From Candidatus Vicinibacter affinis (GTDB taxonomy: Bacteria > Bacteroidota > Bacteroidia > Chitinophagales > Saprospiraceae), in NCBI GenBank assembly GCA_016714365.1, contig JADJNH010000005.1, forward strand, positions 3,076,501 through 3,140,500: a stretch of DNA of 64,000 bases, read 5' to 3'. Under the pieces are notes generated by a model. The model was not told the DNA's origin. It worked only from the letters and a program-made list of their open reading frames with translations, and searched no databases. Within the stretch, counting starts at the first letter, position 1; each line of letters begins with the position of its first letter. Positions 44,924 through 54,518 of the stretch are shown here, piece after piece. The position numbers and the translations under genes are program-made.

Positions 44924-45775
44924 TCAATGATTAGTGTAATTGTCGGAGTAACTTGTTACTTCCGTTTCTTTAGGATAAACTCTTTTAGCAACAATGATAC
45001 TGACTTCATATAAGAGACATAACGGAAGAGCAACTAAAATCATAGATGTTACATCCGGTGGCGTAATTATAGCCGCAACAATGGTGATTACCACTATTGC
45101 ATGCCTGCGATAGGTTCTCATAAATTGGGGCCCCATAATTCCCAATTTTGCCAAAAAATAAACACCCATAGGCAGTTCGAAAACCAAGCCGGTGGACATG
45201 GTAAACATGATCATGGAATCCACAATAGAACTCAGGGTCGCTGAAGCCTGAATTGATTCACTTACTTGATAAGAGGACAAGAAACTTATTGAGAATGGTG
45301 CAATTATGAAATACCCAAAAACTACTCCTGTAAGAAAAAGTAATGAACAAACTTCTACGACTCCTCTTGTCGCCCTACGCTCTTTTTCGTACAATCCTGG
45401 TTTAACAAAAAGCCAAATCTCTCGTACTAATAATGGGAAAGAAATGATCATTCCCAGAAAAAAACTAACCATCAAATGCACCGTAAGTTGTTCTGATAAT
45501 TCTCTCGTAAAAATCTGTGGTGGAATAACCTTGAAACAGGTCCATTCAGACAGCCAGCAAAAAAATCTAAAAGTTGGAAAATCAGATCTGGTAGGGCCCA
45601 ATATGATGGTATCAAAAATAAACTTTTTTTGAAAAAAAACCAGCACTGATGCAGTAATGACATAAAATGATGCCCGAAACAAATGCTTTCTCAATGCATC
45701 AAAATGATCCAAAAAACTCATTTCAGCCTGTTCTTGTTCCGGATTCTTGGGCCTGGCTAATATTTTACTTAACAT
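44924..45775 (-). CDS. tatC: Sec-independent protein translocase TatC
   Basis: A 283-residue inner-membrane receptor of the twin-arginine pathway with six predicted helices. The N-terminus has EMSFLDHFDALRKHLFRASF, matching the conserved cytosolic HLxELRxRL. The large periplasmic loop carries ELSEQLTVHLMVSFFLG, and FPLLVREIWLFVKPGLYEKERR and AIITPPDVTSMILVALPLCLLYE are family signatures. tatA/tatB are not adjacent. A TATCTTTG -7 box lies 27 bp upstream. Confidence 0.95.
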   Translation of the reverse strand: MLSKILARPKNPEQEQAEMSFLDHFDALRKHLFRASFYVITASVLVFFQKKFIFDTIILGPTRSDFPTFRFFCWLSEWTCFKVIPPQIFTRELSEQLTVHLMVSFFLGMIISFPLLVREIWLFVKPGLYEKERRATRGVVEVCSLLFLTGVVFGYFIIAPFSISFLSSYQVSESIQASATLSSIVDSMIMFTMSTGLVFELPMGVYFLAKLGIMGPQFMRTYRRHAIVVITIVAAIITPPDVTSMILVALPLCLLYEVSIIVAKRVYPKETEVTSYSDNYTNH

Positions 45776-45801
45776 GCTGAAAGCGGTTTTTAATCAACGT
45801 G

Positions 45802-45809
45802 CAAAGATA
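45802..45809 (-). promoter_or_regulatory. -7 box for tatC
   Basis: TATCTTTG on the - strand, exact TAnnTTTG consensus, 26 bp before the tatC ATG. A -33 element is not clear. Confidence 0.6.
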
Positions 45810-45858
45810 AGTGAGTTTTTAATGAAAGGGTCAGACCCCGGGATAATAATATTTGCCT

Positions 45859-45866
45859 TAACTTTG
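45859..45866 (+). promoter_or_regulatory. -7 box directly before the LamG/CHU_C gene
   Basis: TAACTTTG, exact TAnnTTTG consensus, ends four bases before the ATG at 45871. If used, the mRNA would have almost no 5' leader. Confidence 0.45.
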
Positions 45867-45870
45867 GCTT

Positions 45871-47076
45871 ATGATAAAGTACGCAAGTTTTTTCTACCTA
45901 TTCATCGGGTTGTTGCATGCACAGTTCAATCTGAATGCCCAGCAAGTGTTGGTCAAATATGATTTTAAGAACTGCGTCTTGGCAGCAAATCTACCAAACG
46001 CCGGAGACTTGAAGAATTCAGTACCCTTAAATTGCGATTGCGGAATAGAAGATGAAGCATTGATTCTTGATGGACAGCGAATAGAATTTCCCGTTTCATT
46101 GGATTCATTTTTTAGGAATGACTATTCCCTTTGCTTTTCATTTCTACCTGGAATATTTAGCGGAGAGATGGATCTGTTCAGCAAGGCGGCCCAATGCAAC
46201 GCAGATACCAATCTACGCATTAGCTATCGGTCGAAAGACTCGATCTTTCAGTTCAATGTTCGCGAAGGAATCGATGAAAATATTTTTCTGGAGGCAAAAG
46301 CAGACCCAACCAGTTGTTGGCAAACCGTATGCTTAAGCAAAAATGGAATTGATTTCAGGGTGTTTGTAAATGGGATTGAAAAGGACCGTGAAATTGCACC
46401 CAACCTTATCAATCTGGAAAACAAATTTCCGCTTACCATTAATGGGTCTGGATGCGTTCCTTCAAATCTGGTAAGTACTCGTGGCAAAATAGACAATATA
46501 ATTCTTGCTAACTACGGTTTCAATGGACCAGCCGTTCTTTCCTCATACATTCCACAACAAAAAATACTGACAAAAGATACATTAATTTTTTTGGGTGATC
46601 AATTTCTTCTTCGTTCAGTGAGTAACTGTCCCGGAAACATCAACTGGACGCCTTCAGTTTCTCTTGACAACGCTTCAATTCCCTCGCCGCTGGCTTCCCC
46701 TGTTGTCGAAACCAAATACCAGGCAAGATTTGACATAACAGGATGTAGCATCACCGATACTGTCCTGGTGAGAGTAGTTGACAGGGAAAAGCTGCAATGT
46801 GCAGAAATAAGATTTCCAAGTGCGTTTACGCCCAATCAGGATGGATTAAATGAAGGTTTTGGTATCAGTAATTATTACCTAATTGAGAAATTGTTCACTT
46901 TTGATATTCTGGATCGAAATGGTTCCATCATTTTTCATACTGAAAACCCAGAAGTCAAATGGGACGGAACTTATAAAAATAAGCCGTTAAATCCCGGTAG
47001 TTATTACTATCGAATTTCCTATCAATGCAAAGGTGAAAAGTACCAATCTAAAGGAGCATTGTTTTTGCTCAAGTAA
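45871..47076 (+). CDS. Exported LamG-like protein with CHU_C (T9SS type B) domain
   Basis: A 401-residue secreted protein. Signal peptide: MIKYASFFYLFIGLLHAQFNLNAQ. A LamG/concanavalin-like domain (about 28-225) includes LILDGQRIEFPVSLDSFF, SLCFSFLPGIFSGEMDLFSKA and GKIDNIILANYGFNG. A short beta-domain follows (about 230-305). The C-terminal ~90 residues (RFPSAFTPNQDGLNEGFGI ... WDGTYKNKPLNPGSYYYRISYQC) are the gliding-motility-associated CHU_C domain that directs T9SS type B export. It may bind carbohydrate or other surface ligands. It is alone in this orientation. Confidence 0.87.
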   Translation: MIKYASFFYLFIGLLHAQFNLNAQQVLVKYDFKNCVLAANLPNAGDLKNSVPLNCDCGIEDEALILDGQRIEFPVSLDSFFRNDYSLCFSFLPGIFSGEMDLFSKAAQCNADTNLRISYRSKDSIFQFNVREGIDENIFLEAKADPTSCWQTVCLSKNGIDFRVFVNGIEKDREIAPNLINLENKFPLTINGSGCVPSNLVSTRGKIDNIILANYGFNGPAVLSSYIPQQKILTKDTLIFLGDQFLLRSVSNCPGNINWTPSVSLDNASIPSPLASPVVETKYQARFDITGCSITDTVLVRVVDREKLQCAEIRFPSAFTPNQDGLNEGFGISNYYLIEKLFTFDILDRNGSIIFHTENPEVKWDGTYKNKPLNPGSYYYRISYQCKGEKYQSKGALFLLK

Positions 47077-47284
47077 ATCCTGGAATTCCAGAATTTATTG
47101 AGTAGAAATGTTTTCAAAAATAGTCGCTAAGCAGTTCGGCAAACTTCAATAGACTACGATCATGCATTTGAATGAAAGTGAACTTTGCTGAAGGGTTATC
47201 TACTTACAGTAGCTTTCTGGTTGCACTGAACAATGAGAAGCCATCCAACTTGAATGTACTTTAGAACACACCCTTGTATAAATA

Positions 47285-50200
47285 TTACCGTACAATGGTT
47301 AAATCTCCTCGATAAACCAGTCTGTATCCATCTTTGAACAGCACTCCGACTGAATAAACATAAACGCCGGGGTTCATGGGTTTTGATTTAAATGTTCCAT
47401 CCCAGGTACTTACGATGCCACCACTGATATTTGGATTCTCAAGGTGATAAAGGTTAGCTCCCCAGCGATCATAAATTTCAACAAATTCAATTTTATCGAC
47501 ATCCGGGCCGGCAGTAATATCAAAATAATCATTCACCCCATCATTGTTGGGACTCATGATGTTGGGCACAAAAAGCTTTCTATTGTTCTCTACGATGACG
47601 GTTATTTTATCACTGGCCGTGCAGCCGTTCTCGTCAACAACCACCAAAGTAAACATGGTGTTGATCTTTGGCGAAACAAAACTCACTTCAGAATCAGGAG
47701 TGCTTACCACATTTCTGGGCGTCCAGATAATAGAATCGATGCGTGCCTGGGAATTAATTTTACCAATTAGTCTGACACTGTCTCCAAGTTGAATCGTATC
47801 AAAATCTTGTCCAAATTCAACAGAAAGGTTGTTATAAGGATTGGGAATTACAATAGTCGTATCGATTTTACATCCATTTTTATCATACACAGAGACAGTA
47901 TATACTCCAGAAAATAATGGAACCAGTTCTCCTATTTGATTGGGCGCACCATTTTGGATGGTAAACCTGTATTGAGGGCCCGCACCTCCGGAGGCAGATA
48001 AGACAGTAAACAGCTGTTGGTCATCTGCACAAAAAGGTGTATCAATTGGCATAAAGACTGCAGCAATCGGAGGAGGTTCCATTATGGTATGAGATATTGT
48101 GCCGGTGCAATTGTTGGCATCAATGACTGTCAAGGTGTATGTACCGGCAGACAAGCCAGTAAGAACTGAATCCTGTCCTGCGTTTGGAGACCAAACAAAT
48201 CTTCCTTTTCCTTTGGCACCACCACTCCATACAGTGGTAATTCTGCCATCGTTCAACCCCGCACAGGTAACGTCTAAGGTTGATCCTTGTATTACCTGAA
48301 CTTTGATGGAGTCAGGTTGTCTCAATCTAATTGAATCCAGGTGCACGCATCCTTTACTGTCTGTAATATTCACATAATAGTAGCCATCACCAATTCCTGC
48401 CAAGATAGGACCCGATGTCCCACTGTTCACCCAATTAAAAGTATAAGGCCCCATACCGCCCTTTGCATCTACATTAATTCTACCATCGCGCAACCCGTAA
48501 CAACTTGGCGGAGTAAGTACTAATTTATTGGAATCAATGGTGATCGGCACGGCAGAAGGCACATTAAAATAAATGGTATCGGAACAAAGGTTGTTAATGG
48601 AAATAATTGCAAACTGTTGGCCGGAACACAAAGCCATTGCTGTATCTCTGAAAATTCTTTGATTTGAATTGTACAGTATTTGTTCTCCACTCGACCAGTT
48701 GATGGTAACCAAAGTATCCATGGTAGTCACTGTTACGATGGCTTGCCCGTCGCATGAAGCAGAACCAAAACAAGAAGGGCTCACAAGTCCTGAAATTTGA
48801 ATTTGGGGACGAGGAGGATCAATCAGCGCAAAAGTATCCATCAAAGGAGGACAGCCTCCTATATCATCTATTGTAACAATATATTGTCCTGCCTTCAGAT
48901 TGGTATTCACTTGTGAATTTCCGCCGATGTTCCAACTATATTGTAGTAAACCTGAACCACCTCTTGCAAACACAATGATGAGTCCATCCGACTTGCCCGG
49001 ACAAGATGGGTTTTGCAAAACAACTGAATCAATGGTGATTGGATTTCCGGATAAGTTAATTGAAGTAGTTGCTGTATCGCTGCAGCCATTTTGATCTGTG
49101 ATGGTAACTGTATAATTTCCTGCTGGCAACCGGCAAAGCCTTGCTGAATTACCCGGTACATTCCATTGAAATGAGCTTACTGCTGAAGAACCCTGAGTAA
49201 AAAGTACTTCGACACAACCAGAAGAATCACCCGGACAAACTACATCCACATTGTTAAATCCCGTAATACTTGGTCCTGCAGGTTTTGTAATGGAATACAT
49301 TTTAGATGCCGTGCATCCTTTAGCATCCGTAAGGGTTACTGTGTATGTACCTGCACCAAGGTTTGTAAGCCTGGGAGTGCGCGATCCCTGAAAATCCCAT
49401 AAAAACTGATAAGCTAAAGTGCCTCCAAATCCCCGCAGGTCGATCAGGGCGTCCATTCCAGGATTACATGATTCTGTGGTATCCAAGGAATTTTCGATGA
49501 TTTCCAAAAGATCTGGTTGATACACAATTAAAGTATCATCAAACATACATCCAACACTGTCCGTAATGTTGAGAAAATAAGTACCCGCAGCTAAGCCGGG
49601 ACTGGTGTATTGGTCAAGATTTGTAACTCCGCCAGGAATGGGATTTCCCCCGCTATTGATCAATCTGAAGGTCAGAGGAAAATTTAATTTTCCCTGGGAT
49701 TTTGCAAAAACAGTTATTCTGCCATTTGCTTCACCAAAACATCGGACACTGTCGATGATTACCGAATCTGATAATTGTCCGGAACTGGCTACAGCAAATC
49801 TTAATGTATCCGAACAACCATAGGAATTAAGTATGTATTTATGTCTATCCTGAATAATAACAATTTGAGAATCACATACCATATTGTTTGTACAACTTAC
49901 CCCGGGCAAACAATTAGCGGCTGGATTTGAGGGCCAGATGTAGTTATATCTGCCACCCAAAAAAGGTGTACCCCCTCGGGCAGTTACAGTAACCTGACCA
50001 TCACACGAACCAGAGCAGGTGGATTCTTTGTCTATTGCAATGTTTGCAAAAAGCGAATCCGCCCTTAAGAAGGTATCCAAAGTAGCCGTGCAGCCAAAAC
50101 TGTCCGATACCGTAATGGTATATTTTCCTGCATAAAGTCCTGTTTCCCTTGTTTTGCCGTAGGAGTTAATGGGTTGGATACCTACGAATAAATTTCCAAC

Positions 50201-51085
50201 TCCCCCACTTAGAATGAGGCCTATACGACCATCATTTTTGTTGTAACAACTAGGTTCACGAGTATATGTGATGTCGTTTCTTATAATGATGGAAGGTGCG
50301 GATAAAACCTGAATAATCAGATTGGTATCCTTGCCGGTGGCATCTTTTACATTGAAATCATAAGTACCGGATGGCAAATTATTGACGATCAGACAATCGC
50401 CACCCATATTTAAAACACCATTGCCATTGGGAGCATTGGGAGAAGTTATCGTGTAGGGAGCCTGGCCGCCCCATGCTTTAAGTGTAATGGATCCGGTATT
50501 ATTCAAGGTCCCGCAAGCACTTTGGATCACACAAAGGCCTGTTGGTACCTGAATCTTTATTTGATCAGAAGGATCTTTATCGCCAAAGCAATAGGTAACA
50601 TCGTCTACGCCTATTTTCTTAAGAAACTCAATTTGGGTAGGTCTATTGGACATAAAAACAGGAGAACATGCTCCCGGAGCACCTATCAATTTAAAGCAAA
50701 TCTCAAACAAAACAGAACCATCCGGAAGTGTCTGCCCTTGGGCATTCGGATCATCCCACAAACTAATAATGGCTGCTTTTGCAAGGTCTATTCTGACATT
50801 GGTTTGCCCGAATCCTACAAGTGCTGGGTTCAGATTTCGAATGCTGGTTGGTTCTACAACCTTGGGATCGTAGTTGATGGAAAACTGAAAAGCACTGATG
50901 TCTTTGAAGTTATAAAATCTTACTTCAATGCATACTTCAGCGCCCTTGTCTCCATTTTTGGTAACCATGTCAACTAAAACACAACTGTCCTGTTGGGCAT
51001 TCAAAGTATTAAATCCAGACAAGATTGACGTGAACGTCAGGATCAAAATAATCGCAGGGGAGAGATATAAACGGTTAAGACGCAT
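47285..51085 (-). CDS. Giant adhesin-like protein: cohesin-like domain, SprB repeats, CHU_C domain
   Basis: A 1266-residue secreted protein. Signal peptide ends near FNTLNAQ (residue 31). Residues about 34-180 form a cohesin-like domain (VCIEVRFYNFKDISAFQFSI ... GSVLFEICFKLIGAPG). About 185-1090 hold roughly ten SprB-type repeats with the wording DATGKDT, GKYTITVSDSFGCTATL, AGTYTVTLTDAKGCTAS. The C-terminal CHU_C domain (FVPNIMSPNNDGVNDYF ... WDGTFKSKPMNPGVYVYSVGV) is a T9SS type B signal. Proteins of this plan act in gliding or surface adhesion. The protein is Cys-rich in the repeats. Transcribed alone from a TATCTTTG box. Confidence 0.88.
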   Translation of the reverse strand: MRLNRLYLSPAIILILTFTSILSGFNTLNAQQDSCVLVDMVTKNGDKGAEVCIEVRFYNFKDISAFQFSINYDPKVVEPTSIRNLNPALVGFGQTNVRIDLAKAAIISLWDDPNAQGQTLPDGSVLFEICFKLIGAPGACSPVFMSNRPTQIEFLKKIGVDDVTYCFGDKDPSDQIKIQVPTGLCVIQSACGTLNNTGSITLKAWGGQAPYTITSPNAPNGNGVLNMGGDCLIVNNLPSGTYDFNVKDATGKDTNLIIQVLSAPSIIIRNDITYTREPSCYNKNDGRIGLILSGGVGNLFVGIQPINSYGKTRETGLYAGKYTITVSDSFGCTATLDTFLRADSLFANIAIDKESTCSGSCDGQVTVTARGGTPFLGGRYNYIWPSNPAANCLPGVSCTNNMVCDSQIVIIQDRHKYILNSYGCSDTLRFAVASSGQLSDSVIIDSVRCFGEANGRITVFAKSQGKLNFPLTFRLINSGGNPIPGGVTNLDQYTSPGLAAGTYFLNITDSVGCMFDDTLIVYQPDLLEIIENSLDTTESCNPGMDALIDLRGFGGTLAYQFLWDFQGSRTPRLTNLGAGTYTVTLTDAKGCTASKMYSITKPAGPSITGFNNVDVVCPGDSSGCVEVLFTQGSSAVSSFQWNVPGNSARLCRLPAGNYTVTITDQNGCSDTATTSINLSGNPITIDSVVLQNPSCPGKSDGLIIVFARGGSGLLQYSWNIGGNSQVNTNLKAGQYIVTIDDIGGCPPLMDTFALIDPPRPQIQISGLVSPSCFGSASCDGQAIVTVTTMDTLVTINWSSGEQILYNSNQRIFRDTAMALCSGQQFAIISINNLCSDTIYFNVPSAVPITIDSNKLVLTPPSCYGLRDGRINVDAKGGMGPYTFNWVNSGTSGPILAGIGDGYYYVNITDSKGCVHLDSIRLRQPDSIKVQVIQGSTLDVTCAGLNDGRITTVWSGGAKGKGRFVWSPNAGQDSVLTGLSAGTYTLTVIDANNCTGTISHTIMEPPPIAAVFMPIDTPFCADDQQLFTVLSASGGAGPQYRFTIQNGAPNQIGELVPLFSGVYTVSVYDKNGCKIDTTIVIPNPYNNLSVEFGQDFDTIQLGDSVRLIGKINSQARIDSIIWTPRNVVSTPDSEVSFVSPKINTMFTLVVVDENGCTASDKITVIVENNRKLFVPNIMSPNNDGVNDYFDITAGPDVDKIEFVEIYDRWGANLYHLENPNISGGIVSTWDGTFKSKPMNPGVYVYSVGVLFKDGYRLVYRGDLTIVR

Positions 51086-51106
51086 CGTTTTACGAATTCA
51101 ATTTGG

Positions 51107-51114
51107 CAAAGATA
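51107..51114 (-). promoter_or_regulatory. -7 box for the SprB-repeat gene
   Basis: TATCTTTG on the - strand, exact consensus, 22 bp upstream of the ATG at 51085. No clear -33 element. Confidence 0.6.
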
Positions 51115-51201
51115 TAATAACTAAGCTTGAAGCGAATAGGGAAAGGTTACCTTAACAACGCATTAAGAGCATTAATATTCTGTAATGCGTTTGAAAAACA
51201 G

Positions 51202-52434
51202 TTAAATCCTTCCGAAAATAATGCGGTTTATCCAGTTTGACGAAATTCCGTATGGAATCTGAGCCAAAGATACTCCGGGTTTTGCAATAATGAAGTGGGC
51301 AAGTTTCCCTTTTTCTATACTCCCTACTTTATCTTGAAGTTCAAGAGCATGTGCGGCATTTATGGTCATGGCTGTTAACACTTCTTCCGGTAATAAACGC
51401 ATCTTAATACAGGACAAAGCAAAGCTTAGCGTGGGATCAGGGCTGGGCGAAGTTCCGGGATTGTAATCAGTCGCAATGGCTACCCCTAGTCCGGATTCAA
51501 TCATTTTCCTGGCGGGTGGAAATTCAAGGTTCATAAAAAAAGCGGCCGCCGGTAAACAAACAGGGATGGTCTGAGAGGAAAGCAATTGTTGGATTTCATG
51601 ATCATTCAGGACTTCCAAATGGTCAACGGAAATGGCATGATGTTTCAAAGCTATATCTATCCCCCCTGAATGAGTAAATTGGTTGGTATGAATTCTGGGT
51701 TTAATCCCAAACTTCAATGCAGCCAAAAGAATTTGTTCCGTTTCTACAGGACTAAAAAAACCTTGTTCGCAAAACACATCACAATAATCTGCCAGTTTAT
51801 TTGCAGCTATGTAAGGCAGCATTTCATTAATCAGAATATCTATATATCCCTGGTGGTTTGATCTGTATTCCAAAGGATAAGAATGTGCGCCTAAAAAAGT
51901 TGCTCGGATGGGGAGTTTCAATTCTTCTTTTAGGCGTTTGATTACGCGTAGAATTTTAATTTCCTGTTCGTAAGAAAGTCCATACCCGCTTTTAATTTCA
52001 ATGGCTCCGGTGCCAAGACTCATGGCAAATTCAAGTCTGGTTTTTGATCTTTGGAAAAGTTCTTCTTCTGAAAGGGCAGCCAATTTAAGTGCGGAGTTGA
52101 GTATTCCCCCACCCCGTGCACTGATTTCCTGATACGTCAAACCCTTTATGCGATCCACAAATTCTTGCTCTCTGGTCTCCGCAAAAACCAAGTGCGTGTG
52201 ACAATCTACAAATGTTGGGAAGACGATTGCCCCTTCGGCATCAAGCTCTTGAACATTTACAGATTCAAAGGATGTCATTGAACCAAAGTCTACAATTTGA
52301 CCATCCTTCACTTTAAGCCAGGCATTTTCTATGCTGGGTAAAACAGACATTTCCTGTCCCCTTTTGAACGGAACAGGAACTGAACTGCACATCAGTAATT
52401 CACCGATGTTTTTTACGATAAAATCTGAAGCCAT
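51202..52434 (-). CDS. hutI: Imidazolonepropionase
   Basis: A 410-residue metal-dependent amidohydrolase of histidine degradation, opening 4-imidazolone-5-propionate to N-formimidoyl-glutamate. Seen: VFPTFVDCHTHLVFAETREQEF (metal HxH), EIKSGYGLSYEQEIKILRVI, FLGAHSYPLEYR, RIHTNQFTHSGG, SVDHLEVL, and ATDYNPGTSP (catalytic Asp). Other hut genes are not in the window. The ATG overlaps the stop of the thioredoxin-SPOR gene by one base (TAATG), so translation is coupled. Confidence 0.95.
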   Translation of the reverse strand: MASDFIVKNIGELLMCSSVPVPFKRGQEMSVLPSIENAWLKVKDGQIVDFGSMTSFESVNVQELDAEGAIVFPTFVDCHTHLVFAETREQEFVDRIKGLTYQEISARGGGILNSALKLAALSEEELFQRSKTRLEFAMSLGTGAIEIKSGYGLSYEQEIKILRVIKRLKEELKLPIRATFLGAHSYPLEYRSNHQGYIDILINEMLPYIAANKLADYCDVFCEQGFFSPVETEQILLAALKFGIKPRIHTNQFTHSGGIDIALKHHAISVDHLEVLNDHEIQQLLSSQTIPVCLPAAAFFMNLEFPPARKMIESGLGVAIATDYNPGTSPSPDPTLSFALSCIKMRLLPEEVLTAMTINAAHALELQDKVGSIEKGKLAHFIIAKPGVSLAQIPYGISSNWINRIIFGRI

Positions 52435-53255
52435 TAATATTCAATTTTTCGAATCAAACCTTTGATGGCGTGCTTTTCCAAATTCTGCAGGAATAAATTG
52501 GCTTCTTCTTCCGTGATAAAAGAACCGAGCGCAATTTTAAAAATTGTCTTTCCACTTTGCAATTGTTCTTCGATAATGCTTGCATCCTGATTAAATATTT
52601 TGTCTAGTCTGGTAGCTTCTGACTGAGCATTTTCAAAACGGTTAAAAGCACCTGTTTGTATGTAGAATTGACCGGTAAGACCATAGCTGGAAGCAGGTTC
52701 TGCCTCTTCTTTTAGAATTGACTCTCCCTCATTTGTTGCAGCGGTGTTTTTTTCCCGTTGAGCGAAATAGGCTTCTTCATCCAAAACCTTGGAATTAACT
52801 TTAACTTCATGATTAATTGAGATGGGATTAATGTTGTATTCATCCACTAAATCGTTGATCCAATCACCAAATTTTTCGACATTAAGAGATTCTTCACGCC
52901 GGTCGATTATTCTGCCATCCGGATGGAAAACCAACATGGTGGGCAATAATTTTACATTGAACTTTTCTTTTAAGATTAAGCCATTGGCATCCTCAATGTC
53001 AATGTCCATAGACACTGAATTTTTTGACAGCACCTCGATGATCTGGTCATCTGTAAAAACATTGTTGTCCATAAAACGACAAGGCAGGCACCATTTTGCA
53101 CCAAACTTAAGCATGAGCATCTTATTTTCATTTTTTGCCTTTTCTTTAGCTGCCTGGAGGCTTCCTTCAAAGAAAACGGTGGCGTGTAGCTGCAAGTTTG
53201 TGAAGAAGACGAGCGACAAGATGAACAAAAACGAATGCATGTGGGAAGATTTCAT
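52434..53255 (-). CDS. Thioredoxin-fold protein with C-terminal SPOR domain
   Basis: A 273-residue exported protein. ATG at 53255 is chosen because it begins the signal peptide MKSSHMHSFLFILSLVFFTNLQLHA. The thioredoxin-like domain (about 30-150) has the active site FGAKWCLPCRFM (C-x2-C) and cis-Pro region NVKLLPTMLVF. The C-terminal SPOR domain (about 195-273; FYIQTGAFNRFENAQSEA ... IFKIALGSFITEEEA) binds denuded peptidoglycan. Together this suggests a periplasmic disulfide/thiol protein anchored at septal murein. It is coupled to hutI by a one-base overlap, an unexpected partner. Confidence 0.85.
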   Translation of the reverse strand: MKSSHMHSFLFILSLVFFTNLQLHATVFFEGSLQAAKEKAKNENKMLMLKFGAKWCLPCRFMDNNVFTDDQIIEVLSKNSVSMDIDIEDANGLILKEKFNVKLLPTMLVFHPDGRIIDRREESLNVEKFGDWINDLVDEYNINPISINHEVKVNSKVLDEEAYFAQREKNTAATNEGESILKEEAEPASSYGLTGQFYIQTGAFNRFENAQSEATRLDKIFNQDASIIEEQLQSGKTIFKIALGSFITEEEANLFLQNLEKHAIKGLIRKIEY

Positions 53256-53490
53256 ATTATAAATTTTTATAATTTGTATAATGTTGATTACAAACAACCA
53301 TACAATCACAAATCACATGCCAAAAGACAAAATAATAAGAAATAACATATTTTAAATATATTTAAATAATTGATTTACTATTATTTATATGTTATTAAAT
53401 TAATTAATATATTTAGAAAAGAATCATTTTCCATTCCAAACAAGTCCATTGGTTCCAGACAACTCATCCAAACAATTCTCCTACATTCGT

Positions 53491-53498
53491 TATCTTTG
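53491..53498 (+). promoter_or_regulatory. -7 box for fabH
   Basis: TATCTTTG, exact TAnnTTTG consensus, 16 bp before the ATG at 53515. It rules out the in-frame ATG at 53449 as start. Confidence 0.7.
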
Positions 53499-53514
53499 CG
53501 CCCAAATTCTAACC

Positions 53515-54504
53515 ATGCAGAAGAGACGTGCAGCCATCAAAGGAATCCAGGGCTATGTTCCGGATTACATCCTTACCAATGCAGAGCTGGAAAAAATGGT
53601 AGATACCACGGATGAATGGATCACGTCCAGAACAGGTATAAAAGAGCGCCACATTTTAAAAGAACCCGGTAAAGGCGCCTCCGATATGGGAAAAATCATG
53701 GTGGAAAAGTTGTTAAAGAAAACCAACACCTCGGCAGATGAGATAGAACTTGTTATTTGTTGTTGTATTACCGGCGACATGGTTTTTCCGGATACTGCAA
53801 ATACAATTTGCGACAAAGTCGGAATAAAAAATGCTTTTGGATTTGACATCCATGCTGCTTGTTCCGGATTTTTGTATGGTTTGACAACGGGGTCCAAATT
53901 CATTGAATCAGGGACCTATAAGAAAGTCATTGTAATTGGAATGGATGTCATGTCCTCCATCATTGATTATACAGATCGGGCCACCTGCATTATTTTTGGT
54001 GATGGTGGAGGAGCGGTATTATTGGAACCTGATGAAGAAGGAAATGGTATCATTGACAGTATTTTCAGAGGCGATGGATCGGGTCGCGAGTATCTGCATA
54101 TGAAAGCAGGAGGGTCACTCCGGCCGGCAAGTGCAGAGACAGTGGCAAAGGGTGAACATTACGTTTATCAGGAAGGTAAGACGGTGTTCAAAGCAGCCAT
54201 TACCGGAATGGTAGATACCATCAAGCGTGTTCTTGAAAGGAACGAACTTACCATCGATCAAATAGATTGGCTGGTTCCTCATCAAGCCAATATTCGCATT
54301 ATCAATGGCGTCGCTGATGCCCTTAATTTTGATCCTGAAAAAGTCATGATCAATATTCACAAATACGGAAACACCACCTCCGGGACACTGCCCTTGTGTT
54401 TATGGGAATGGGAATCCAAACTGAAAAAAGGAGACAACATTCTCTTGACTGCATTTGGCGGAGGATTTACCTGGGGAACTACCTACCTCAAATGGGCTTA
54501 TTAG
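53515..54504 (+). CDS. fabH: 3-oxoacyl-ACP synthase III
   Basis: A 329-residue condensing enzyme that starts fatty-acid synthesis from acyl-CoA and malonyl-ACP. Start at 53515 follows from the promoter box and from the family start MQKRRAAIKGIQGYVPDYI. The catalytic triad is Cys116 (DIHAACSGFLYGL), His in WLVPHQANIRII and Asn in KYGNTTSGTLPL. TTDEWITSRTGIKERH is the CoA-binding signature. The nitronate monooxygenase gene follows after 14 bp. Confidence 0.95.
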   Translation: MQKRRAAIKGIQGYVPDYILTNAELEKMVDTTDEWITSRTGIKERHILKEPGKGASDMGKIMVEKLLKKTNTSADEIELVICCCITGDMVFPDTANTICDKVGIKNAFGFDIHAACSGFLYGLTTGSKFIESGTYKKVIVIGMDVMSSIIDYTDRATCIIFGDGGGAVLLEPDEEGNGIIDSIFRGDGSGREYLHMKAGGSLRPASAETVAKGEHYVYQEGKTVFKAAITGMVDTIKRVLERNELTIDQIDWLVPHQANIRIINGVADALNFDPEKVMINIHKYGNTTSGTLPLCLWEWESKLKKGDNILLTAFGGGFTWGTTYLKWAY

Positions 54505-54518
54505 TTTAATTAAATTTT

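Noticed and set aside
47080..47091. 12-bp palindrome CTGGAATTCCAG after the LamG/CHU_C gene
   Set aside because: Short, single copy and without a loop; not distinguishable from chance.
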